This document shows positions 1 to 9,153 of a DNA stretch of 64,000 bases, piece by piece; the stretch's first letter is position 1, and each line of letters opens with the position of its first letter. The notes below the pieces were generated by a model. That model searched no databases, was not told the origin of the DNA, and saw only the letters and a program-made list of their open reading frames with translations. A program made the position numbers and the translations under genes. The DNA is from Streptomyces himalayensis subsp. himalayensis (GTDB taxonomy: Bacteria > Actinomycetota > Actinomycetes > Streptomycetales > Streptomycetaceae), in the NCBI RefSeq assembly GCF_013778455.1, contig NZ_JACEHE010000001.1, positions 620,001-684,000 of the forward strand, written 5' to 3'.

Positions 1-1
1 G

Positions 2-328
2 CAGTCGCACGACTTCTACGACTTCGAGGCGAAGTACATCGACTCCGCCTCCGGCATCGTGCCCGCCCCGCTCACCGACGAGCAGACCGCCGAGGTGCAG
101 CGGCTCGCCGTCGAGGCCTTCGAGGCCGCGTCCTGTGAGGGGCTGGTGCGCGCGGACTTCTTCCTCACCGAGGACGGGAAGTTCGTGATCAACGAGATCA
201 ATACGATGCCCGGTTTCACGCCGATCTCCATGTACCCGCGGATGTGGCAGGAGAGCGGAGTCGCCTACCAGGAGCTGGTGGATCTGCTGATCCAGGCGGC
301 GCTCAGGCGGTCGACCGGGCTGCGCTGA
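2..328 (+). CDS. ddl: D-alanine--D-alanine ligase, C-terminal part (cut by window edge)
   Basis: These are the last ~108 residues of the ATP-grasp ligase that joins two D-alanines in the cytoplasm for the peptidoglycan pentapeptide. The reading frame is open from base 2, so the start lies before the window and the gene is cut rather than broken. The run FEAKYIDSASG and the C-terminal INEINTMPGFTPISMYP are hallmarks of the family; the Glu and Asn of NEINTMPG are the metal ligands of the ATP site. It is convergent with the DUF3515 gene, and the two stop codons are about 15 bp apart. Identification is secure; only the N-terminal half is unseen. Confidence 0.95.
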   Translation, partial: QSHDFYDFEAKYIDSASGIVPAPLTDEQTAEVQRLAVEAFEAASCEGLVRADFFLTEDGKFVINEINTMPGFTPISMYPRMWQESGVAYQELVDLLIQAALRRSTGLR

Positions 329-343
329 ATCCGGCCCGAGCCC

Positions 344-853
344 TCAGGAGGCGATCCCTTTGGGGATCGCCTTCTTGATGGGCGCGGCCAGGTCCACGAG
401 CACGCCGGCGCTGTCCACTCCCGCGGGTACGGTCACCTCGACGTACGCGAGGCGCAGACTGGTGGTGAAGCGCTGCGACCCGTCGTCCAGCTTCTCCATC
501 AGCCAGCCGACGCCGTTCACGCCGCCGCCGATCGCGTCAGGGTCGTTGCCGTCGGCCACCTTCGGGTCGACCATCTTCGCGGGCTGTCCGACACCGCAGC
601 GCAGTATGATCGCCGGGCTTCCCCAGCCCGCGGTCAGCGCGGACACGGGCTCCGGATCCTGCCGGTCCAAGCCGTCCACCTTCTTCGGCAGCACCTTGTC
701 CAGGTTCCGGCACAGCTCGGTGACCTTCGCGTCCGGGGAGGGAACCACGGCTGTCGCCGTGTCGTCTGCTGAGGAGCAGCCCGTGGCGGCGATCAGCAGT
801 GCGAGCGCGGGCGGCCCGACGAAGGTGCGGGGCCGGTGACGGAAGATGTTCAC
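344..853 (-). CDS. DUF3515 family lipoprotein-like protein
   Basis: A 169-residue exported protein of the actinobacterial DUF3515 family; its function is unknown. Residues 1-30 form a signal sequence with a basic start (RHRPR), a hydrophobic stretch PPALALLIAA and a lipobox-like TGC at about residues 24-26, so the protein is probably anchored outside the membrane. The mature part has two further Cys residues (in ELCRNLD and LRCGVGQ) that could form a disulfide. The start is a GTG at 853 with only a weak ribosome site; it lies in one arm of an inverted repeat (GGCCGGTGA / TCACCGGCC) at about 831-857. It is convergent with ddl, and the next gene upstream on the same strand is the small Lrp-type gene. 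Confidence 0.85.
   Translation of the reverse strand: MNIFRHRPRTFVGPPALALLIAATGCSSADDTATAVVPSPDAKVTELCRNLDKVLPKKVDGLDRQDPEPVSALTAGWGSPAIILRCGVGQPAKMVDPKVADGNDPDAIGGGVNGVGWLMEKLDDGSQRFTTSLRLAYVEVTVPAGVDSAGVLVDLAAPIKKAIPKGIAS
349..372. terminator. Hairpin terminator between ddl and the DUF3515 gene
   Basis: A perfect 10-bp stem, AGGCGATCCC / GGGATCGCCT with a TTTG loop, lies just past the ddl stop. It is inside the last codons of the convergent DUF3515 gene. On the + strand it is followed by the T-containing TCTTGAT. It probably ends ddl transcription, and the stem could work in both directions. Confidence 0.6.
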
Positions 854-873
854 CGGCCAAGGGTAGACGGGGG

Positions 874-1107
874 CTAGAGGTGCACGACCGGGCAGGTCAG
901 GGTGCGGGTGATGCCGTCCACTTGCTGGACCTTCGCGACCACCATGCGACCGAGGTCGTCGACGGTGTCGGCCTGTGCGCGCACGATCACGTCGTACGGT
1001 CCGGTCACGTCCTCGGCCTGGATCACCCCCGGAATCTTGGAGATCGTCTCGGCGACGGTCGAGGCCTTGCCGACCTCCGTCTGGATCAGGATGTACGCCT
1101 GTACCAC
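874..1107 (-). CDS. Lrp/AsnC-type ligand-binding (RAM) domain protein, stand-alone
   Basis: A 77-residue protein consisting only of the alpha-beta ligand-binding/dimerisation domain of Lrp/AsnC regulators (start VQAYILIQTEVGKA, core GPYDVIVRAQADT), with no DNA-binding helix-turn-helix. Such stand-alone RAM proteins oligomerise and bind amino acids; what they regulate is not established. The start is the GTG at 1107 because a strong GGAGG lies 5-9 nt upstream and the length matches the family. A longer reading frame to 1332 would add 75 unrelated residues and is unlikely. It is divergent from thiL, with 236 bp between starts holding the promoters for both directions. Confidence 0.85.
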   Translation of the reverse strand: MVQAYILIQTEVGKASTVAETISKIPGVIQAEDVTGPYDVIVRAQADTVDDLGRMVVAKVQQVDGITRTLTCPVVHL

Positions 1108-1343
1108 GGAACCTCCAGGGCGGCCACGAGGATCATGTGGGGAGAAGGGACGCCACGGTATCGCGTCGCTGCACGCTGCGGGGAGACCCGCGGAGGCTGT
1201 GGCGTGCACACCGGAGGTGCACGGACAGCACAGGTGGGCGGACACGTCGACCGTACCCAGGACGGTGACGGCACGCGACCGCACGCCGGGACGGGGCTTT
1301 CGGAATGAACGGGGCTTTTGGTGAAAGGGCAAGGTGATCCGCG

Positions 1344-2315
1344 GTGAAGGGAACCGTGGGCGAGCTGGGGGAGTTCGGGCTCATCAGGGAGCTCACCTCC
1401 CGGCTCACCTCCACCCCGGCCGTACGGCTCGGGCCGGGCGACGACGCCGCGGTGGTGGCGGCACCGGACCGCAGGGTGGTGGCGAGTACGGACGTCCTGC
1501 TGGAGGGACGGCACTTCCGCCGCGACTGGTCCACGGCGTACGACGTCGGCCGTAAGGCGGCCGCGCAGAACCTCGCGGACATCGCCGCGATGGGCGCCGT
1601 ACCGACCGCACTGCTGCTCGGCCTGGTCGTCCCCGCCGAGCTCCAGGCCGCCTGGCCGGTCGAGCTGATGGACGGGCTGCGGGACGAGTGCCAGGTCGCG
1701 GGCGCCGCCGTGGTGGGCGGCGATGTCGTACGCGGCGAGACCATCACCATCGCGATCACCGCGCTCGGCGACATGCGCGGCCACGAGCCGGTGACCCGTG
1801 CCGGTGCCCAGCCTGGTGACGTGGTCGCCGTGACGGGCTGGCTCGGCTGGTCCGCCGCCGGGTACGCGGTGCTGTCCCGCGGCTTCCGGTCGCCCCGCGC
1901 GTTCGTCGAGGCCCATCGGCGGCCCGAACCGCCCTACCACGCGGGCCCCGCGGCCGCCGGGCTCGGCGCCACCTCGATGACCGACGTCAGCGACGGTCTG
2001 ATCGCCGACCTCGGGCACATCGCCGAGGCCAGCAAGGTGCGCATCGACGTCCGCTCCGGCGCGCTCGACATCCCCTCGCAGATGAACGACATCGGACAGG
2101 CCGTCGGCGTCGACCCGCTGCAGTGGGTGCTCACCGGCGGCGAGGACCACGCCATCGTGGCGACCTTCCCGTCGGACGTGAAGCTGCCCGCCCGCTGGAA
2201 GGTGATCGGCGAGGTGCTCAATCCCTCCGCGATGCCGCAGGTGACGGTGGACGGGGCGCCCTGGACCAGCACGGGCGGCTGGGACCACTTCGGGGACATC
2301 GAGGGCGGGCGATAG
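1344..2315 (+). CDS. thiL: Thiamine-monophosphate kinase ThiL
   Basis: ThiL phosphorylates thiamine monophosphate to thiamine diphosphate with ATP, the last step of cofactor synthesis, in the cytoplasm. The 323-residue length is normal. Visible motifs are GPGDDAA (residues 30-36, Mg/ATP site), [11 protein letters not shown] (48-58), [10 protein letters not shown] (76-85) and VVGGDVVRG and TDVSDGL further on, all diagnostic of the PurM/ThiL fold. The start may be GTG 1344 or the in-frame GTG 1356. thiD follows after 10 bp, so the two thiamine genes form an operon. The TPP riboswitch and thiamine transporter lie about 56 kb downstream in this window. Confidence 0.95.
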   Translation: MKGTVGELGEFGLIRELTSRLTSTPAVRLGPGDDAAVVAAPDRRVVASTDVLLEGRHFRRDWSTAYDVGRKAAAQNLADIAAMGAVPTALLLGLVVPAELQAAWPVELMDGLRDECQVAGAAVVGGDVVRGETITIAITALGDMRGHEPVTRAGAQPGDVVAVTGWLGWSAAGYAVLSRGFRSPRAFVEAHRRPEPPYHAGPAAAGLGATSMTDVSDGLIADLGHIAEASKVRIDVRSGALDIPSQMNDIGQAVGVDPLQWVLTGGEDHAIVATFPSDVKLPARWKVIGEVLNPSAMPQVTVDGAPWTSTGGWDHFGDIEGGR

Positions 2316-2325
2316 CGTCGGAGCC

Positions 2326-3141
2326 ATGCACACACCATCGCGAGCGCTTCCCCGAGTGCTGACCGTCGCCGGTTCCGACTCCGGAGGCGGCGCGGGTATC
2401 CAGGCCGACCTGAAGACGATGCTCGCCCTCGGTGCGCACGGCATGAGCGTGCTGACCGCCGTGACCGCCCAGAACTCCCTCGGCGTGCAAGGCGCTTGGG
2501 AGCTGCCGGCAGAGGCCGTGCGGGCCCAGTACCGCAGTGTCGTCGACGACATCGGCGTCCAGGCAGTCAAGACCGGCATGCTGTCGTCGGCCGAGCTGGT
2601 GGAGACCGTCGCGGAGCTCCTCGCGGACACGCAAGCCCCGGTGGTCGTCGACCCCGTCGGCGTCTCCAAGCACGGCGACCCGCTGCTGGCCGCGTCCGCG
2701 CTCGACTCGGTCCGTACGAAGCTGCTGCCGACCGCGACAGTCGCCACGCCGAACCTCGACGAGGTGGCCCAACTCACGGGTGTGCGCGTGGAATCGGAGG
2801 ACGACATGCGGCGGGCGGCGGCCGCCGTTCTCGCGTACGGCGCGCGCTGGGTGGTCATCAAGGGGGGTCACCTCAGCGGTGAGGCGGTGGACGCGGTGGA
2901 CCTCCTGACTGACGGCTCGGAGGAGCACTGGCTGCGTGCCACGCGGCTGGACAACCGGCACACGCACGGCACGGGCTGCACCCTCGCCAGCGCGATCGCG
3001 TCGGGACTCGCGAAGGGGCAGTCGGTGCCGGAGGCGGTCGCGGCGGCCAAGGACTACGTCACCGGGGCCATCGCCGGCGGGTTCGCACTGGGCGGCGGGA
3101 TCGGGCCGGTGGATCACGGCTGGCGGTTCAGGGCCGTGTAG
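2326..3141 (+). CDS. thiD: Hydroxymethylpyrimidine/phosphomethylpyrimidine kinase ThiD
   Basis: A ribokinase-fold kinase that phosphorylates HMP and then HMP-P to give HMP-PP, the pyrimidine half of thiamine. At 271 residues it has the usual single-domain length. The N-terminal [19 protein letters not shown] (about residues 15-33) is the substrate-binding signature, and [11 protein letters not shown] near the C-terminus is the anion-hole/ATP motif. It lies 10 bp after thiL and is probably co-transcribed. It ends convergently with rpmB, whose terminator separates them. There is no fused ThiE or TenA domain. Confidence 0.93.
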   Translation: MHTPSRALPRVLTVAGSDSGGGAGIQADLKTMLALGAHGMSVLTAVTAQNSLGVQGAWELPAEAVRAQYRSVVDDIGVQAVKTGMLSSAELVETVAELLADTQAPVVVDPVGVSKHGDPLLAASALDSVRTKLLPTATVATPNLDEVAQLTGVRVESEDDMRRAAAAVLAYGARWVVIKGGHLSGEAVDAVDLLTDGSEEHWLRATRLDNRHTHGTGCTLASAIASGLAKGQSVPEAVAAAKDYVTGAIAGGFALGGGIGPVDHGWRFRAV

Positions 3142-3241
3142 GGGATGCCACTGCGTCGGCAACGTCCGTCAGATCCTGGATCATCAGCAAGCCCGCGGGG
3201 GACGGCGCCGCTGTGCCCGGCATGGTCGGCACGCCGGGCAT

Positions 3242-3276
3242 GCAAAAAGCCGGTTCCACCAGGAGGTGGAACCGGC
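3242..3276 (-). terminator. Rho-independent terminator of rpmB
   Basis: A perfect 12-bp stem, GCCGGTTCCACC / GGTGGAACCGGC with loop AGGA, at 3249-3276. On the minus strand it is followed directly by TTTTT (3243-3247). This is a textbook intrinsic terminator for rpmB and lies between the convergent thiD and rpmB. Confidence 0.85.
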
Positions 3277-3314
3277 CCTGCAGCAACCAGCGAGGTGGCC
3301 GCGCTAGCACTACG

Positions 3315-3500
3315 TCAGCGCGAGACCTTGCCGGCCTTGATGCACGAGGTGCAGACGTTGAGCCGCTTCGGCGTCCGACCGACCACGGCACGCACGCGCT
3401 GGATGTTGGGGTTCCAGCGGCGAGACGTACGGCGGTGCGAGTGGGAAATGTTGTTGCCGAAGCCCGGCCCCTTGCCGCAGACGTCGCAGTTGGCAGCCAC
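3315..3500 (-). CDS. rpmB: 50S ribosomal protein L28 (zinc-binding, C+ form)
   Basis: A 61-residue large-subunit protein. It carries two CxxC pairs, C5-C8 and C50-C53, so it is the zinc-binding C+ paralogue rather than the Cys-free, zinc-starvation version that many actinomycetes also encode. Core L28 features are present: [24 protein letters not shown] and [11 protein letters not shown]. The gene stands alone, with its own promoter-like sequence upstream and a strong terminator downstream. It lies divergent from the DAK2 gene. Confidence 0.95.
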   Translation of the reverse strand: MAANCDVCGKGPGFGNNISHSHRRTSRRWNPNIQRVRAVVGRTPKRLNVCTSCIKAGKVSR

Positions 3501-3614
3501 GGGTCACTCCAAAGACTTCAGATGCACTTACGGTTGGAACCCGGCATGCCGGGATCAGTGATCTGAGTGGCGTTGCCAGGGGTAATGGCCCGATGCGTAT
3601 CGGGCAACCGGAGC

Positions 3615-3643
3615 AGCATACAACGGCTGCCTCGGTACAACGA
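3615..3643 (-). promoter_or_regulatory. Candidate promoter of rpmB
   Basis: On the minus strand TCGTTG (3643-3638) and TATGCT (3620-3615) are separated by 17 bp, resembling a vegetative sigma-70-type promoter about 115 bp upstream of the rpmB start. It is judged by eye only. Confidence 0.4.
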
Positions 3644-3772
3644 AATTACCATGGCTGCTCCGGCCTCTGCTCCACACCCTCGCCCGCGGCCACCGCCCCG
3701 GCCCTCTTCCGGAAGGGGGCCGTCCGGGGTCTACGCTGCGTCCCAGTCCAGCTGCTCGACGAGGAGGCGCAG

Positions 3773-5596
3773 GTGCCGCAGGTGCCGCAGAGGTTCGACG
3801 CTGTCGCTGTGCGCGCCTGGTGCGGTCTGGCCCTGGAAGCCCTCGGACGGGCCCGCGAGGAGATCGACGCGATCAACGTCTATCCGGTCGCGGACGGTGA
3901 CACCGGCACGAATCTGTATCTGACCGTCGAGTCGGCCGCCCAGGCCGTCGAGGCGGCGTTCCAGGGCCTCGAACCGCAGCAGCCCTCCACGGCCGAGGCG
4001 ATGCGCGCCATGGCCCATGGCGCGCTGATCGGGGCCCGCGGAAACTCCGGCACGATCGTGGCGCAGCTGCTGCGCGGTATGGCCCAGGTGCTGGCCGCGG
4101 GGAACCCGCGTGCCGAAGCCTCGCCTGCGGCGAGCACGGCGGGAGGGGCTGCGCATGCACCCGCCACAGGGGCCGCGGAAAGCCAGGCCGCTGTGAAGAC
4201 GGCGAGTGAGACCTCTCACGCCGACGGCCCCCGTCTGCGGCTCGCGCTGCGGCGGGCGGCGGAGTCCGCGTACGAAGCCGTGGCGCACCCCGTCGAGGGC
4301 ACCGTCCTGACGGTGGCGTCCGCGGCGGCGGATGCGGCCGAGGGGACCGAGGGCGACTGCGCGACGGTGGCGCGAGCCGCCTACAAGGGGGCGCGGGCGG
4401 CGCTCGACGCCACTCCCGGGCAACTGGCGGTGCTCGGGCAGGCGGGCGTGGTCGATGCGGGCGGGCGGGGCCTCCTGGCGCTCCTCGGCGCACTCGTCCA
4501 GACCTTCACGGGGGAGCCGCCGACGCCGGCGGACGCGCTGCACGCGCGCGTGGGAGGCCCGTCCTCAGCCGCAGAGAAGCACAGTCGCGGCCCCCACACG
4601 CGGGTGGACCGCGAGCCCCACGCGCGCGTGGACGCGGCGGAGGCCTGCCCGGACGATCCGGTGGACGGGGCGAGCCCGGCATTCGAGGTGATCTACCTGC
4701 TGGAGGCCGACGACGCGGCCGTGGCCCTGCTGCGCACCCGGCTCGACGCCCTCGGGGACTCCCTCGTCGTCGTCGGGGGCGACGGCCTGTGGAACGTCCA
4801 CGTACACGTCGACGACGCGGGCGCCGCCGTCGAGGCCGGCGTCGAGGCCGGGCGGCCCTACCGGATCCGCATCACACACTTCGGCGCGGAGGACGCACAC
4901 ACGGCATCCGCCGTGCAGCCGCCCCGGGAGCGGGCGCAGCGCGCCATCGTGGCGGTCGTGCCGGGCGAGGGCCTGCGGGTTCTGTACGCCGAGGCCGGGG
5001 CGACGACAGTGCCGGTGAGCCCGGGGGAGAGGCCCGCGAGCGGCGAGCTCGTCGACGCCATCCGGCACGCCCACGCGCGCGAGGTGGTGTTGCTGCCCAA
5101 CGACGCCGAGCTGCGCCACACCGCGGCGGCGGCAGCGGAGCAGGCCCGCTCCGAGGGCCTGCGCGTCGCACTGATCCCCACCCGCTCAGCCGTCCAGGGC
5201 ATCGCCGCCCTCGCCGTCCACGAGCCGGACCGCCGCTTCGACGAGGACGTCGTCGCGATGACCTCGGCGGCCGGTGCGACCCGGCACGCCGAAGTCGTCG
5301 TCGCGGAGCGGCAGTCCTGGACCATGGCCGGCATCTGCCAGGCCGGCGATGTGCTGGGGCTGATCGACGGCGATGTCGCCGTGATCGGCTCCGAGGTCGC
5401 GGCCGTCGCGGAAACGGTCCTCGACCGCATGCTGGCGGCGGGAGGCGAGATGGTCACGCTCGTCCTCGGCGACGACGTACCCGATGCCACGGCCGACGGC
5501 CTTGAGCAGCACGTACGCGAGAACTACCTGGCCGTCGACACGGTGGTCTACCGCGGCGGCCGGCAGGCGGCACCGATGCTGATCGGCGTCGAGTAA
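3773..5596 (+). CDS. DAK2 domain protein, FakA-like fatty-acid kinase subunit
   Basis: A 607-residue protein of the DAK2/FakA family. In Firmicutes FakA phosphorylates fatty acids held by a FakB (DegV) partner; the same role here is inference. The N-terminal kinase domain has INVYPVADGDTGTNLYLT, with the Asp residues that bind Mg-ATP, and GARGNSGTIVAQLLRG. The C-terminal half (from about ASPAFEVIYLLEA) is the FakA middle/C-terminal part. GTG 3773 is chosen because GAGGAGG precedes it; longer starts add unrelated sequence. Two low-complexity insertions are odd: an Ala-rich one inside the DAK2 domain (about residues 105-145) and a linker (about 257-300) carrying two exact copies of a 12-bp palindrome. 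recG follows after about 80 bp. Confidence 0.82.
   Translation: MPQVPQRFDAVAVRAWCGLALEALGRAREEIDAINVYPVADGDTGTNLYLTVESAAQAVEAAFQGLEPQQPSTAEAMRAMAHGALIGARGNSGTIVAQLLRGMAQVLAAGNPRAEASPAASTAGGAAHAPATGAAESQAAVKTASETSHADGPRLRLALRRAAESAYEAVAHPVEGTVLTVASAAADAAEGTEGDCATVARAAYKGARAALDATPGQLAVLGQAGVVDAGGRGLLALLGALVQTFTGEPPTPADALHARVGGPSSAAEKHSRGPHTRVDREPHARVDAAEACPDDPVDGASPAFEVIYLLEADDAAVALLRTRLDALGDSLVVVGGDGLWNVHVHVDDAGAAVEAGVEAGRPYRIRITHFGAEDAHTASAVQPPRERAQRAIVAVVPGEGLRVLYAEAGATTVPVSPGERPASGELVDAIRHAHAREVVLLPNDAELRHTAAAAAEQARSEGLRVALIPTRSAVQGIAALAVHEPDRRFDEDVVAMTSAAGATRHAEVVVAERQSWTMAGICQAGDVLGLIDGDVAVIGSEVAAVAETVLDRMLAAGGEMVTLVLGDDVPDATADGLEQHVRENYLAVDTVVYRGGRQAAPMLIGVE
4541..4630. repeat. Two copies of the palindrome CACGCGCGCGTG in the DAK2 gene linker
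   Basis: Exact copies lie at 4541-4552 and 4619-4630, with a degenerate copy (CACACGCGGGTGG) near 4596. They encode HARV and HARVD in the linker between kinase and C-terminal domains. Seven more exact copies occur elsewhere in the window. Confidence 0.7.
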
Positions 5597-5678
5597 GCCG
5601 GGAACGGCCCGGTAAGCCGGCCCGCCTGCGTCGCGGATTCCCCGGACGTCTACGGCTTTGTCAGTGCCGTGGTGTGCA

Positions 5679-7868
5679 ATGGATCTCGTGCCCGTGCTCG
5701 AAGAACCCCTGAAGAAAGTGATCGGCCCCGCCACAGCGAAGGTGATGGCCGAGCACCTCGGCCTGCACACCGTCGGCGACCTGCTGCACCACTACCCCCG
5801 GCGGTATGCCGAGCGGGGCGAGCTCACGCGCCTCGCCGACCTCCCGCTGGACGAGCACGTCACGGTGGTCGCGCAGGTCGCGAGCGCCCGGATCATGAAG
5901 TTCAGGGGCGGCAGCGGCCAGCGCCTCGAGGTGGTCATCACCGACGGCAGCGGCCAGCTGCAGCTGGTCTTCTTCGGCAAGGGCGTGCACAAGCCCCACA
6001 AGGACCTGCTGCCCGGCACGCGCGCGATGTTCGCGGGCAAGGTCTCCGTCTTCAACCGCAAGCTGCAGCTGGCCCACCCCGCGTACCAGCTGCTGCGCGG
6101 CGGCGAGGACGGCGAGACCGTGGATTCGTGGGCCGGAGCGCTCATCCCGATCTATCCGGCCACGGCGAAGCTGGAGTCCTGGAAGATCGCCAAGTCGGTG
6201 GACACGGTGCTGCCCAGCGCCCGGGAGGCCGTCGATCCGCTGCCGCCCGCCTTGCGTGAGGGGCGCGGACTCGTCCCGCTCCCCGAAGCGCTCCTCAAGA
6301 TCCACAGGCCGAGTACGAAGGCGGACATCGCGGACGCCCGCGCGCGCCTGAAGTGGGACGAGGCGTTCGTGCTGCAGGTCGCCCTGGCCCGGCGGCGGTA
6401 CGCGGACACCCAGCTCCCCGCCGTGGCACGCAAGCCCAAGCCGGACGGCCTGCTCGCCGCCTTCGACGCCAGGCTGCCCTTCACGCTCACGGAAGGCCAG
6501 GAGAAGGTCTCCAAGGAGATCTTCGACGACCTGGCCGCCGAGCACCCGATGCACCGCCTCCTCCAGGGCGAGGTCGGTTCGGGTAAGACGATGGTGGCTC
6601 TGCGCGCGATGCTCGCCGTCGTCGACGCGGGCGGCCAGGCCGCGATGCTCGCGCCCACGGAAGTCCTGGCCCAGCAGCACCACCGGTCGATCACCGAGAT
6701 GATGGGCGAGCTGGCAGAGGGAGGGATGCTCGGCGGCGCCGAGCAGGCCACCAAGGTCGTCCTCCTCACCGGTTCCATGGGCGCAGCGGCCCGCCGCCAG
6801 GCCCTGCTCGACCTGGTCACCGGCGAGGCCGGGATCGTCATCGGTACGCACGCCCTGATCGAGGACAAGGTGCAGTTCCACGACCTCGGCCTGGTCGTCG
6901 TCGACGAGCAGCACCGCTTCGGTGTGGAGCAGCGCGACGCCCTGCGCGGCAAGGGCAAGCAGCCGCCGCACCTCCTGGTCATGACCGCGACGCCCATCCC
7001 GCGCACGGTAGCGATGACGGTCTTCGGCGATCTGGAGACCTCGGTCCTCGACCAGCTCCCCGCCGGACGCTCACCGATCGCCAGCCATGTCGTACCTGCC
7101 CAGGACAAACCGCACTTCCTGGCGCGCGCCTGGGAGCGCGTGCGCGAGGAAGTGGAGCAGGGCCACCAGGCGTACGTCGTGTGCCCGCGCATCGGCGACG
7201 AGGAGCCGGAGGCCAAGGGCAAGAAGAAGTCGCCCGAGGACGAGGCGGAGAAGCGCCCGCCGCTCGCTGTCCTGGACGTCGCCGAGCAGCTCGCACAAGG
7301 CCCGTTGAAGGGCCTCAAGGTGGAGATCCTGCACGGCCGTATGCAGCCCGACGACAAGGACGTCGTGATGCGCCGCTTCGCCGCCGGCGAGACGGACGTC
7401 CTGGTCGCGACGACGGTCATCGAGGTGGGGGTGAACGTCCCGAACGCCACGGCGATGGTGATCATGGACGCGGACCGCTTCGGCGTCTCCCAGCTCCACC
7501 AGCTGCGCGGCCGCGTAGGCCGTGGCTCGGCCCCGGGCCTGTGCCTGCTGGTCTCCGAGATGCCCGAGGCGAGCGCTGCCAGGGCCCGGCTCAATGCCGT
7601 CGCAGCGACACTGGACGGCTTCGAGCTCTCCCGTATCGACCTGGAGCAGCGCCGCGAGGGCGACGTCCTCGGCCAGGCCCAGTCCGGCGTCCGCTCCTCC
7701 CTGCGGATGCTCACCGTCATCGACGACGAGGAGATCATCGCCGAGGCCCGCGAGGAAGCGGCAGCCGTCGTCGCCCAGGACCCGGAGCTCGAGCATCTCC
7801 CCGGCCTGCGCACGGCCCTGGACGCACTGCTGGACGAGGAGCGCGAGCAGTACCTGGACAAGGGCTGA
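5679..7868 (+). CDS. recG: ATP-dependent DNA helicase RecG
   Basis: A superfamily-2 helicase that remodels stalled replication forks and Holliday junctions. It has 729 residues. The N-terminal wedge/OB domain includes GERGELTRLADLPLDEHVTVVAQV-type sequence. The helicase core shows Walker A GEVGSGKT (about residues 297-304), the DEQH box in VVVDEQHRFGVEQRD (about 406) and motif VI QLRGRVGRG (about 608). ATG 5679 (MDLVPVLEEPLKKV) is preferred over an upstream in-frame TTG at 5658, since it starts at the conserved region. A charged insertion rich in Lys/Glu (about residues 510-530) lies between motifs IV and V, as is usual in actinomycetes. rsmD follows after 96 bp. Confidence 0.96.
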   Translation: MDLVPVLEEPLKKVIGPATAKVMAEHLGLHTVGDLLHHYPRRYAERGELTRLADLPLDEHVTVVAQVASARIMKFRGGSGQRLEVVITDGSGQLQLVFFGKGVHKPHKDLLPGTRAMFAGKVSVFNRKLQLAHPAYQLLRGGEDGETVDSWAGALIPIYPATAKLESWKIAKSVDTVLPSAREAVDPLPPALREGRGLVPLPEALLKIHRPSTKADIADARARLKWDEAFVLQVALARRRYADTQLPAVARKPKPDGLLAAFDARLPFTLTEGQEKVSKEIFDDLAAEHPMHRLLQGEVGSGKTMVALRAMLAVVDAGGQAAMLAPTEVLAQQHHRSITEMMGELAEGGMLGGAEQATKVVLLTGSMGAAARRQALLDLVTGEAGIVIGTHALIEDKVQFHDLGLVVVDEQHRFGVEQRDALRGKGKQPPHLLVMTATPIPRTVAMTVFGDLETSVLDQLPAGRSPIASHVVPAQDKPHFLARAWERVREEVEQGHQAYVVCPRIGDEEPEAKGKKKSPEDEAEKRPPLAVLDVAEQLAQGPLKGLKVEILHGRMQPDDKDVVMRRFAAGETDVLVATTVIEVGVNVPNATAMVIMDADRFGVSQLHQLRGRVGRGSAPGLCLLVSEMPEASAARARLNAVAATLDGFELSRIDLEQRREGDVLGQAQSGVRSSLRMLTVIDDEEIIAEAREEAAAVVAQDPELEHLPGLRTALDALLDEEREQYLDKG

Positions 7869-7964
7869 CAGAGCCGCAGCCAGGTGAGGACTGACAGAAT
7901 GGAGGCACGGGGGCTGGGAAACTGAAGGCGTGACCAACGCGCACGTACTCCGACAAGGACAGAG

Positions 7965-9055
<1,091 letters not shown>

Positions 9056-9153
9056 AGCCCTGACTGGCCGTCACCCGGTGTCGGGCCGCAGCGGACTGCC
9101 CGTACAGTCGCCTTGTCCGTCTTCAACACAGCTGTAGAGAGTGGCGAGCGCCG

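Noticed and set aside
1108..1332. Longer version of the Lrp-type protein
   Set aside because: The extra 75 residues are Arg/Pro/Cys-rich and unrelated; GGAGG supports GTG 1107.
3593..3772. N-terminal extension of the DAK2 protein
   Set aside because: It overlaps the rpmB promoter region, and GAGGAGG before GTG 3773 marks the likely start.
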